The notes under the pieces were generated by a model, which was not told the origin of the DNA, did no database searches, and saw nothing but the letters and a program-made list of their open reading frames with translations. From NCBI GenBank assembly GCA_905207485.1, contig CAJLLL010000007.1, positions 1-44,536 of the forward strand: a DNA stretch of 44,536 nt, read 5' to 3'. The position numbers and the translations under genes are program-made. Positions 1 through 6,918 of this stretch are shown here, in pieces; positions within the stretch are counted from its first letter, which is position 1; the number at the start of each line of letters is the position of its first letter. This DNA comes from an uncultured Phascolarctobacterium sp. GTDB lineage: Bacteria > Bacillota > Negativicutes > Acidaminococcales > Acidaminococcaceae.

Positions 1-633
1 AAAATTTGTAATTATTTCCGAATCTCCGCCGGTAACGGTTAAAAGCTGCTCTCCGTATAAATCTGTAAAGTCCAGTTCTGGTTTTGCTGCAAGCGGGTGT
101 TCTTTTGGTACGGCGACGCATAGATTATAATAACCTAAAACTAAATAATTGGCATGCTCATACATGGTATTTGAATTAAACGAACCGATTAACAAATCAA
201 TGCGTTCGCCAAGTGAAGCCATTAATGGAATGATTTGTTCTTTAGTATCTTCAAACGGTACAATACGGAATTTATACTGTGGATATTTTTCGCGCAGCGG
301 TTTCCATAAATCTGTTAAAACTCGGCTTGGATTTAACAAGGAGGAGCCAATACGTATGGTAATTCCTTCTGCAAAAGCAGCGCTTTTAGCATGTATTAAA
401 GCGTTTTCTGCCGAGTTTCTGAGCTTTTTCCCGTCTTTATAAAGCGCATGCCCGGCAGCAGTAAGTTCCAGCCCTGCCTTGCTGCGTTTAAATAAAGTCA
501 GCCCAAGGCGTGCTTCCAGTGAATTAATATGTTTCATTACAGAAGCAGGCGTTATGAAAAGCTGTTTTGCTGCTTTGGTAAAACTGCCGCATTCTGCTGC
601 TTTTAAAAAGACAAGTAACTGCTGGCTGAGCAA
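1..633 (-). CDS. LysR-family transcriptional regulator (C-terminus beyond window)
   Basis: Read on the minus strand, the N-terminus shows the classic LysR winged helix-turn-helix (GSFTKAAKQL, then SLEARLGLTLFKRS) over about residues 1-60. The start of the effector-binding domain follows, with IRIGSS near residue 93. The gene runs off the left edge, so about 211 codons are visible of a usual 290-310. I chose the TTG at 633 because AAAGG lies about ten bases upstream; an in-frame TTG at 642 is possible but too close to that ribosome site. It is divergent from the alcohol dehydrogenase gene, so it probably controls that gene and itself. The ligand cannot be told from sequence. Confidence 0.9.
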   Translation of the reverse strand, partial: MLSQQLLVFLKAAECGSFTKAAKQLFITPASVMKHINSLEARLGLTLFKRSKAGLELTAAGHALYKDGKKLRNSAENALIHAKSAAFAEGITIRIGSSLLNPSRVLTDLWKPLREKYPQYKFRIVPFEDTKEQIIPLMASLGERIDLLIGSFNSNTMYEHANYLVLGYYNLCVAVPKEHPLAAKPELDFTDLYGEQLLTVTGGDSEIITNF

Positions 634-648
634 AGCAAACAATCCTTT

Positions 649-669
649 CTATTTACTTTTAGTAAATAG
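649..669. promoter_or_regulatory. Palindromic operator in the lysR-adh divergent region
   Basis: Perfect inverted repeat with 8-bp arms CTATTTAC and GTAAATAG around a 5-bp centre. It begins just past the predicted minus-strand -10 box of lysR, so it covers that start point. It lies about 55-75 bp before the predicted adh start, the usual place of a LysR activation site. The T-N11-A pattern expected for LysR proteins fits inside it. Binding is inferred. Confidence 0.65.
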
Positions 670-699
670 ATTGTAGCATTTTTGGTAATTTCCCGTCAA
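670..699 (-). promoter_or_regulatory. Predicted sigma-A promoter of the lysR gene
   Basis: On the minus strand, TTGACG is followed after 18 bp by TACAAT, with an extended -10 TGC directly before it. Transcription would begin near 663, inside the palindrome at 649-669, which would allow autorepression. Confidence 0.6.
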
Positions 700-717
700 G
701 ATAAAGTACCGTATAAT
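689..717 (+). promoter_or_regulatory. Predicted promoter of the alcohol dehydrogenase gene
   Basis: A consensus -10 TATAAT (712-717) with a poor -35 (TTTCCC, 17-bp spacing). A weak -35 is what one expects of a promoter that needs a LysR activator bound upstream. Confidence 0.45.
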
Positions 718-758
718 AAAGAAAACGGAATGTTCTATTTTGGCAAGGAGGAAGATTA

Positions 759-1805
759 ATGACACAGGAAATGATGAAAGCGGCAGTTTTAACAGGCCCG
801 CAGAAAATTGAAATTAAAACCGTGCCGGTTCCGCCGGTTTTGCCGGGGCAGATGGAAATCAAGGTATCTGCCTGCGGAGTTTGCGGCAGTGATATACATA
901 TGTGGAAAAGCGGTAAAGGCTGGGGCAATCAAAATGGAGATTTTTGGATGGGACATGAGTTTTGCGGTGTTGTTACCAATCCTGGCGACAGTAATTTTAA
1001 AACCGGTGACCGCGTTACTTTTTGGGCTAATTTGTATTGCGGCAAATGTGATATGTGCATGGCAGGGCAGGAACAACTCTGCCGTGAGGTTAACGGCACT
1101 AATTACATGGGCTTTGTATGCAACGGCGCTTATGCCGAAAAATTTGTCGGTAAATATTCCAATGCCTATTTACTCCCTGATTCCGTCAGTGATGTAGCGG
1201 CAGGCTGCATTGACCCGCTGATGGTAGCATATCATGCTATTCGACGCAGCGGCGTTAAGCTGCATGACAAAGTGTTAGTGGTTGGCAGCGGTATTATTGG
1301 GCAGTTTTTGGGTGAGCTTGCCAAAAAATGCGGTGCTTCTTATGTGGCAATGTCCAAAGTAAATGATATTAAAGTTCAAAAAGCCAGAGAACTTGGTATT
1401 TTTGATGAATATTTTGATGGTAATGACCAAAAACGCGCAGAAAAATATCATGTTGCATCCGGTGGTGGTTTTGATATTGTGTTTGAAGCAGTAGGTGCTG
1501 CCGAATCGCTTGCAGCCTGTATTGATGCAGTGCGCCCGGGTGGTAAAATAATAGCCATCGGCAACTCTGTTGACAGGGAAATTCCGTTTTCGCTTAACAG
1601 GCTTGTTCTTAACGAAATTCAGCTTATCGGCAGCGTATCCTGTACCAGAAAGGAATTTGAAGAAACAATAGATTTGATTGCCAGCGGTTTTATCGACCCG
1701 GAAAAATATGTAACGGAAGTTTTGCCGCTTGATGATTTGCAGCATGCTTTGGAACGCCAAATTTGCCCGGATGACCCAATGGTAAAAATTGTTGTAAAAC
1801 CTTAA
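759..1805 (+). CDS. Zinc-dependent medium-chain alcohol/polyol dehydrogenase
   Basis: A 348-residue member of the zinc medium-chain dehydrogenase/reductase family (threonine/sorbitol/butanediol dehydrogenase type). The GroES-like domain carries the catalytic zinc ligands in CGVCGSD and GHEFCG, and the structural zinc cysteines in YCGKCDMCMAGQEQLC. The nucleotide-binding fold begins near residue 172 with VVGSGIIGQ. The ATG follows AAGGAGG at good spacing. The substrate is an NAD(P)-linked secondary alcohol or polyol and cannot be fixed from sequence. Divergence from a LysR gene suggests induction by a small molecule. It is monocistronic and ends before a strong terminator. Confidence 0.88.
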   Translation: MTQEMMKAAVLTGPQKIEIKTVPVPPVLPGQMEIKVSACGVCGSDIHMWKSGKGWGNQNGDFWMGHEFCGVVTNPGDSNFKTGDRVTFWANLYCGKCDMCMAGQEQLCREVNGTNYMGFVCNGAYAEKFVGKYSNAYLLPDSVSDVAAGCIDPLMVAYHAIRRSGVKLHDKVLVVGSGIIGQFLGELAKKCGASYVAMSKVNDIKVQKARELGIFDEYFDGNDQKRAEKYHVASGGGFDIVFEAVGAAESLAACIDAVRPGGKIIAIGNSVDREIPFSLNRLVLNEIQLIGSVSCTRKEFEETIDLIASGFIDPEKYVTEVLPLDDLQHALERQICPDDPMVKIVVKP

Positions 1806-1836
1806 CTGGCAATGTATAAAAGTTGAAAAGCAGCAC

Positions 1837-1870
1837 AAAAAAACTCCGCAGAAAAACTGCGGAGTTTTTT
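1837..1870. terminator. Bidirectional intrinsic terminator
   Basis: Arms AACTCCGCAG and CTGCGGAGTT around a five-base A loop, with a T run on the plus strand and an A run on the left that serves as a T run on the minus strand. It separates the convergent alcohol dehydrogenase and pentapeptide-repeat genes. Confidence 0.9.
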
Positions 1871-1882
1871 GAATGTTTAAAA

Positions 1883-2620
1883 TTAAAATTTAGCGTTATC
1901 TTTAAAGGCACGTCCAAAATCGGTCAGCGTTAAATCTGCATAGCTGAAATCAGTGCCGTCAAGCACCGCGCGGTCAAGCCGTGTACCGTTAAGCTGTGCG
2001 TGCTGCAAGCTGGCGCGAGACATACCGGCAGATGTTAAATCTGCGCCGGTAAGCACTGCATTATTCATTTTGGCGTTGTATAAATTGGCATGCGTTAAAA
2101 CAGCATCTGTCAAATCTGCTTTGTAAAGCCAGCAGTAAGAAAGATTGGCATAGCTGAAATCAGCTTTATGGGCGGTTGAGTTATCAAGCGTTGCTTCCTG
2201 CAATTTGGCATAAGCAAAATTAGCATATTCCATTGTGCAGCCGCGCAGGCTGGCGCGGAAAAGTTCTGCCCCGCTGAAAACGGTTTTATCCAGCTTGCTG
2301 CCGTTTAAGTTGGCATAACGTAAATTGGCATTTGCCAAATTGGCTTTGGTAAAAGTGCAGCCGGTAAGCACTGCACGGTGCAGATTGGCGTTTTGCAGAT
2401 TGGCGCCTGTAAAATTACAGCCGGAAAAACGTGCTCCGTTTAAATCAGCGCCGCTGAGGTCTATTCCTTCAAGATTCATTCCGCTTAAATCAGCGCCGCT
2501 TAAATCGGCACCGGGACAGCTTATACCGCTTTGTACAAGCTGAACATGGCCGGCGTTATAAGCAAGTGCTGCTGCGGGTAAGGCAAAGCAGCAAATAAGT
2601 GTCAGTAAAAATTTTTTCAT
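1883..2620 (-). CDS. Exported pentapeptide-repeat protein
   Basis: The protein has about 245 residues. A signal peptide (MKKFLLTLICCF, then a small-residue stretch ending ALA-YN) precedes about 200 residues of nearly unbroken A(D/N)LXX pentapeptides such as GADLSGADLSG and GANLQNANLHRA. These fold as a right-handed quadrilateral beta-helix. I place the start at 2620, where GAGG sits six bases upstream, rather than at the ATG four codons earlier. That start is 8 bp after the stop of the HAD gene, so the two are probably co-transcribed. Cytoplasmic pentapeptide proteins can mimic DNA, but the signal peptide here argues for a cell-surface or periplasmic role. The function is unknown. Confidence 0.85.
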   Translation of the reverse strand: MKKFLLTLICCFALPAAALAYNAGHVQLVQSGISCPGADLSGADLSGMNLEGIDLSGADLNGARFSGCNFTGANLQNANLHRAVLTGCTFTKANLANANLRYANLNGSKLDKTVFSGAELFRASLRGCTMEYANFAYAKLQEATLDNSTAHKADFSYANLSYCWLYKADLTDAVLTHANLYNAKMNNAVLTGADLTSAGMSRASLQHAQLNGTRLDRAVLDGTDFSYADLTLTDFGRAFKDNAKF

Positions 2621-2628
2621 GGTTAACC

Positions 2629-3324
2629 TCATGCTTTGTTAAACATTTGCTCCAGTTCTTTGGGGTTGCCAGGCAGCTCGTCCAGTATTTTCCATGGCTT
2701 ACATTCAGCAAGCTGTTCTCTGGTGTAGGTACTGCCTGCAAGTACGGCAAGGCAGCGTGCGCCTATTGCCTGTGCGCATTTTATATCATTGGGCGTATCG
2801 CCGATAAGAAAAATATCGCTTCCGGTAATTTCCTGTTCGGGGAAATAGATTTGCAAACGCCTTAAAGCTATTTTTGCGAGTTCGTCACGTTCTTCGCTCA
2901 GCTCTCCGCAAACTGCGTAACGGCTGTCGAAGTAGCGGTCAATGCTGTAACGTTTTAATTTGTGGTAAGCCCCGGTAGTGGTGTTGCCGGTTAAAAGGCA
3001 GGTTGTAAATCCTTCAAGGCCTTTAAAATATTCCAGTGTTTTTTCAACATTAGGCATTAAACGGCCCTGGCGCTGCTGTAAAAACTGGGGCAGCAGGCGG
3101 TGGTAGTTTATTAAAAGGTTGGCTGCGTCAAAGGTATGGCAGCGTCCTTTAATATCAATGCAGATTTGCTTGATAATCTGCGAATCGGTTGCGCCTGCCA
3201 GCGGATGAGAAAACTGAAAATTTTCAACGCCGAACTGCTCTTTGATTGCCTGGCGCAGTGCATCGGCACCGGCAAGTCCTGTTACCAAAAGTGTGCCGTC
3301 AATATCCCAGAAAATGTATTTCAT
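2629..3324 (-). CDS. HAD-superfamily hydrolase, phosphoglycolate phosphatase-like
   Basis: About 231 residues. HAD motif I is FWDIDGT near residue 6, where the first Asp is the nucleophile. Motif II is LLTGNT, and motif III/IV is the C-terminal GDTPNDIKCA. A helical cap lies between motifs I and II, as in subclass I HAD enzymes of the Gph/PGP type. The start at 3324 follows GGAGG at six bases; an upstream ATG at 3342 lacks a ribosome site. The gene is followed closely by the pentapeptide-repeat gene. The substrate is unknown: small phosphate monoesters are typical. Confidence 0.85.
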   Translation of the reverse strand: MKYIFWDIDGTLLVTGLAGADALRQAIKEQFGVENFQFSHPLAGATDSQIIKQICIDIKGRCHTFDAANLLINYHRLLPQFLQQRQGRLMPNVEKTLEYFKGLEGFTTCLLTGNTTTGAYHKLKRYSIDRYFDSRYAVCGELSEERDELAKIALRRLQIYFPEQEITGSDIFLIGDTPNDIKCAQAIGARCLAVLAGSTYTREQLAECKPWKILDELPGNPKELEQMFNKA

Positions 3325-3344
3325 AAAATCCTCCAAGTTCACTA

Positions 3345-3369
3345 AAAGAAAAAGCTGCCGTTTGGCAGC
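3345..3369 (-). terminator. Intrinsic terminator after the SpeD-like gene
   Basis: On the minus strand, GCTGCC-AAAC-GGCAGC is followed by a T-rich run (TTTTTCTTTT). It lies between the SpeD-like stop codon and the HAD ribosome site, so the HAD gene is only partly served by read-through. Confidence 0.75.
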
Positions 3370-3372
3370 GTT

Positions 3373-3834
3373 TTAAATAGATTTAGGACGCATCATCAGT
3401 TTAGATAATTTTTTGCCAAGGGTTTTGGCTTTGCGTATAATTTTGGTATGTGATTTGCGGCGCGGTTTCATATCGCTTTCGTTGCCGAAGTCGCCGCGTT
3501 CAAGATATGTTATTTTAGATTTATCGGGATTGAAATAATGGCGCATGAAACGTGCGAGGCCGTCGGGATTTGCTTCTTTGAAACAGGTAAAAATATCAAT
3601 AGTGGCAAAACCGAGGTCAGGATAAACGTGCATGGTAATATGTCCCTGTTTGCAGTGTGCAAACACGGAATATTCATCAATGCCGTCTTCGTCGTTAACA
3701 TATACGCCGCTCGGTTCCATGCCGAAACGTGCGGCAGCGCTGCTGAGCATATGCTCAATGCCGATAACGTCATCTAAAAGAATATCGCTGCAATTATACA
3801 TATCAATGGCAATTTGTGTGCCGATAGATTTCAA
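3373..3834 (-). CDS. SpeD-like protein (AdoMet decarboxylase homologue) lacking the processing serine
   Basis: About 153 residues. The fold matches the class 1B S-adenosylmethionine decarboxylase proenzyme: N-terminal MKSIGTQIAIDMYNC, core HITMHVYPDLGF, then DIFTC. Aligned by eye with the Thermotoga enzyme (Ser63, His68, Cys83), this protein has Gly64, His69 and Cys84. The residue that becomes the pyruvoyl group is therefore glycine (QGH in place of ESH), while the other two key residues remain. A basic tail (RRKSHTKIIRKAK and on) is appended. I chose TTG 3834 because AGGAGG stands seven bases upstream; an ATG at 3867 lacks one. No polyamine genes are adjacent. It may be a paralogue with a new role rather than a decarboxylase. 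Confidence 0.8.
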   Translation of the reverse strand: MKSIGTQIAIDMYNCSDILLDDVIGIEHMLSSAAARFGMEPSGVYVNDEDGIDEYSVFAHCKQGHITMHVYPDLGFATIDIFTCFKEANPDGLARFMRHYFNPDKSKITYLERGDFGNESDMKPRRKSHTKIIRKAKTLGKKLSKLMMRPKSI

Positions 3835-3882
3835 GGCCAGTCCTCCTGCGTTTTTAAAAAACAGCAAAAACGTATTTAATTA

Positions 3883-3911
3883 ATTATAGCTAATTTTAAC
3901 GCTATTGTCAA
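3883..3911 (-). promoter_or_regulatory. Perfect consensus sigma-A promoter of the SpeD-like gene
   Basis: On the minus strand TTGACA and TATAAT are both exact and 17 bp apart. Transcription would begin near 3876, about 40 bp before the TTG start. Confidence 0.85.
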
Positions 3912-3933
3912 AAAATAATCACGCTGCGCGCGG

Positions 3934-3962
3934 TTTATAAACAATAAAAAACATGCTATAAT
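3934..3962 (+). promoter_or_regulatory. Predicted promoter of recD2-comF
   Basis: Exact -10 TATAAT (3957-3962) with a weak TTTATA -35 at 17 bp. The start point near 3969 leaves a very short leader if translation begins at TTG 3979 and a normal one if it begins at GTG 3997. Confidence 0.55.
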
Positions 3963-3996
3963 AAACTGAACATTTGTTTTGCACGGCGGTGAGCAT

Positions 3997-6204
3997 GTGG
4001 AAGAATTACAGGGAATACTGGAAAATGTAATATATCAGAGCGATGACGGCGGCTTTTGCGTGCTGCGCGTAAAAACGGCGGCTGGGCTTGTAACCGTTAC
4101 CTATAAAGGCATGGCCCCCTATATGGGCGAAAACATTGTGCTTGGGGGAGAATGGTGCGAGCATGCGCGTTTTGGACGGCAGTTTAAGGCGGATACGCTG
4201 CGTGTTGTTAAGCCAAGCACTACGGACGGTATTGAGCGTTTTCTGGCCTCCGGCGCAGTTAAAGGCATTGGGCGGACTATGGCGGCGCGCATTGTAGAAC
4301 ATTTTGGCAGCCGCACGCTGAGCATTATGGAAAACGAGCCGGAACGGCTTACAGAGGTTGCCGGTATTGGGCGCAAGAAGGCTGAAAGCATTGCGGCTTC
4401 TTATGCGGAACTGAGTGAAATGCGCGAGTTAATGCTGTTTTTGGAACAGCATGGCGTCAGTGCTAACTATGCGCCAAAACTTGCGGCGCGTTATGGCAAC
4501 ACGGCTTTGGCGCGCGTGCAGGAAAACCCTTATGCTCTGGCAAGCGAAGTAACGGGCATAGGCTTCAGGACGGCTGATAAAATTGCCATGGCGCTTGGCT
4601 GCAGCCGCAGCGATAAACGCCGCATTGAAGCAGGGCTTGTATATGCGCTGAATATGGCGGCAGCGGCGGGGCATACCTGCGTGCCGGAAGAACTGCTGGC
4701 GCAGGAAACGGTTAAACTTTTGCAGACTGAGCCGGAAGCAGTGAAGGAACTTTTTAAAGAGCTGATTGACGAAGACCGCCTGCGCACGGAAGAAGTTGGC
4801 GGCTTGCGGCTTATTTATCCGGAATATCTGTATCAGGCGGAAACGCAGACAGCAAAACGCCTGCTGGCGTTAAGGGATGCGCCCGGCAAAATACGCAGCG
4901 TAGATGTTGAAAAAATAATTGCCGATTGGGAACGTGAAGCCGGCATACAGCTTGCCGAAGCGCAAAAAGATGCTATTCACGCTTCGCTTAAATACGGCGT
5001 GTTTGTGCTTACAGGCGGCCCAGGCACAGGTAAAACTACGGTAACTAAAGGCATATTAACGGTGCTTGAAAAAGCAGGCTGCCGTATTTTGCTGGCTGCA
5101 CCAACAGGCAGGGCTGCAAAACGCCTGGCTGAATCAAGTGGTCATCCGGCGCTTACGGTGCACCGGCTTTTGGAGTATCAGCCGGATGGCAGCGGTTTTA
5201 ACTTTGGCAAGAATGACAGTGAGCCGTTGGATGCCGAAGCAATTATTATCGACGAAGCATCAATGCTTGATATTACGCTGATGTACCATCTGCTGAAAGC
5301 AGTGCCGGGAGGCTGCCGCCTTATTTTTGTAGGCGACGTGGACCAGCTTCCTTCAGTAGGGCCGGGTTCTGTTTTAAAAGATATTATCCGCAGCAAAAAA
5401 ATGCCGGTGGTAAGGCTGGAAAATGTTTTCCGCCAGGCGGAAGTAAGCCCAATTGTGCGCAACGCCCACCGCATTAACCATGGGCAGATGCCGGAATTTG
5501 CAGAACGCAGTGATTTTGAATTTGTGGGATTTGACAACGAATTTATGGCTGCCGATTATGTGGCGCAGCTTTACGGAAAGATAGCGGCGGAACACGGCTT
5601 GCAGTATGTGCAAGTGCTTTCGCCGATGCATAAAAATCCCTGCGGCGTGCAGAATTTGAATAAAGTGTTGCAGCAGCATTTAAATCCGCCCGCAGCGGAT
5701 AAAGGGGAACTTGTTTTGCCGGGCGGCGCAGTGCTGCGTGAAGGCGACAAGGTAATGCAGATACGCAACAATTATGAAAAAGAAGTGTTTAACGGCGATA
5801 TAGGACGGATTGTGCGCATCGACGGCGGTAATGTAACTGTGGCTTATGATGATGGCGGCAAACCTGTTTTTACATCTTTTGAACAGGAATACGAATACGC
5901 CGGCATAAGCGGCAACAAAGTAGTTTACACTTCTGCCGAAACGGATGAATTGCAGCTTGCTTATGCTATGAGCGTGCACAAATCGCAGGGCAGCGAATAT
6001 CCGGTAGTAATTCTTTTAATGGTGCCGGGGCATTATATTATGCTGCAGCGCAACCTGTTTTACACTGCGGTTACAAGGGCGCGGGAAAAAGTTGTTATAG
6101 TTGGCAGCAAAAAAGCCGTGCAAACCGCCGTTTTAAACGATAAAACCCGCAAACGTTATTCGCTTCTGGCAGAACGCTTGCAGGAACAGGCTGACGTATT
6201 TTAA
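3997..6204 (+). CDS. recD2: RecD2-type ATP-dependent DNA helicase (RecD/TraA family)
   Basis: About 735 residues, usual for RecD2, the superfamily 1B 5'-3' helicase that works without RecBC. The N-terminal domain is followed by helix-hairpin-helix motifs (GIGRTMAARI, AGIGRKKAESI). Then come Walker A GGPGTGKTT near residue 340, Walker B IIIDEASML, GDVDQLPSVG, the SH3-like insert near MQIRNNYEKEVFNGD, and C-terminal motifs HKSQGSEYP and TAVTRAREKV. The start is uncertain: GTG 3997 has GGCGGTGAG just upstream, while an in-frame TTG at 3979 has no ribosome site. It is followed after 16 bp by comF, so both probably share one transcript. Confidence 0.93.
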   Translation: MEELQGILENVIYQSDDGGFCVLRVKTAAGLVTVTYKGMAPYMGENIVLGGEWCEHARFGRQFKADTLRVVKPSTTDGIERFLASGAVKGIGRTMAARIVEHFGSRTLSIMENEPERLTEVAGIGRKKAESIAASYAELSEMRELMLFLEQHGVSANYAPKLAARYGNTALARVQENPYALASEVTGIGFRTADKIAMALGCSRSDKRRIEAGLVYALNMAAAAGHTCVPEELLAQETVKLLQTEPEAVKELFKELIDEDRLRTEEVGGLRLIYPEYLYQAETQTAKRLLALRDAPGKIRSVDVEKIIADWEREAGIQLAEAQKDAIHASLKYGVFVLTGGPGTGKTTVTKGILTVLEKAGCRILLAAPTGRAAKRLAESSGHPALTVHRLLEYQPDGSGFNFGKNDSEPLDAEAIIIDEASMLDITLMYHLLKAVPGGCRLIFVGDVDQLPSVGPGSVLKDIIRSKKMPVVRLENVFRQAEVSPIVRNAHRINHGQMPEFAERSDFEFVGFDNEFMAADYVAQLYGKIAAEHGLQYVQVLSPMHKNPCGVQNLNKVLQQHLNPPAADKGELVLPGGAVLREGDKVMQIRNNYEKEVFNGDIGRIVRIDGGNVTVAYDDGGKPVFTSFEQEYEYAGISGNKVVYTSAETDELQLAYAMSVHKSQGSEYPVVILLMVPGHYIMLQRNLFYTAVTRAREKVVIVGSKKAVQTAVLNDKTRKRYSLLAERLQEQADVF

Positions 6205-6220
6205 ATAGATTGGTGATAGT

Positions 6221-6877
6221 TTGAATTTATTGCAAAACTGGTGGCAAACGCTTGTAAGCGTATTTTTTACGCAAAGTTGTGTGGTTTGCGGACGTGAGGT
6301 GGAGCGAGGCGTATTTTGCCCGGAGTGCCGCAGTAAAAATTTAATGTTAGAGCCCATGCCGGGACTGAAATATCTTGACGGAGCACTTATGTGCTATAAA
6401 TATGACGGAGCATTAAAAGATATGCTGCATAAGCTGAAATTTGCAAACGAACGTAAATTTTTGCAGCCTCTGGCGGAAGAATCCGTATTTTTGGCAGGCG
6501 CTTACATCGGAAAAAAGTTTGATATGATATTAGGTATACCTACAGATGCGCAGCGGTTAAAACAGCGCGGTTTTGACATACCGGAGCAGGTTTTTAAAGA
6601 AGCGTTGGCGCAGTACGGTGCATGGAGCAACAATATACTTGCGCGCATAAAGCCTACCGCACCGCAGTATGGTTTAACGCCGGCAGAACGCCGCAGCAAT
6701 GTGAGCGGCTGTTTTAAGGCGGCAAATGCCGTCAGTGATAAAAATATTTTACTGGTTGACGATATTTTAACGACCGGCGCCACACTGGAAGAAGCGGCAA
6801 AAACCTTAAAACAGGCAGGTGCTAAAAGCGTTTACGCTCTAACCATGTGCGGCAGTTTGGAAAATTTTAAAGAGTAA
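6221..6877 (+). CDS. comF: ComF family phosphoribosyltransferase-like protein
   Basis: A 218-residue ComFC-type protein. An N-terminal zinc finger (CVVCG near residue 21, CPEC near residue 33) precedes a type I phosphoribosyltransferase domain with the PRPP-loop signature VDDILTTGAT near residue 180. In naturally competent bacteria ComFC is needed for DNA uptake or processing, but the family also occurs where competence is unknown. The start is TTG at 6221, preceded by GGTGATAG. The comFA helicase partner is absent; recD2 sits directly upstream instead. The gene ends at the shared terminator. Confidence 0.88.
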   Translation: MNLLQNWWQTLVSVFFTQSCVVCGREVERGVFCPECRSKNLMLEPMPGLKYLDGALMCYKYDGALKDMLHKLKFANERKFLQPLAEESVFLAGAYIGKKFDMILGIPTDAQRLKQRGFDIPEQVFKEALAQYGAWSNNILARIKPTAPQYGLTPAERRSNVSGCFKAANAVSDKNILLVDDILTTGATLEEAAKTLKQAGAKSVYALTMCGSLENFKE

Positions 6878-6881
6878 AAAT

Positions 6882-6918
6882 AAAACCGCTTTGGCAATAA
6901 GTTGCTCAAAGCGGTTTT
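6882..6918. terminator. Bidirectional terminator between comF and the DUF4127 gene
   Basis: Arms AAAACCGCTTTG and CAAAGCGGTTTT around a 13-base loop. The stop codon of the minus-strand DUF4127 gene lies inside the right arm, so coding and termination signals overlap. Confidence 0.85.
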
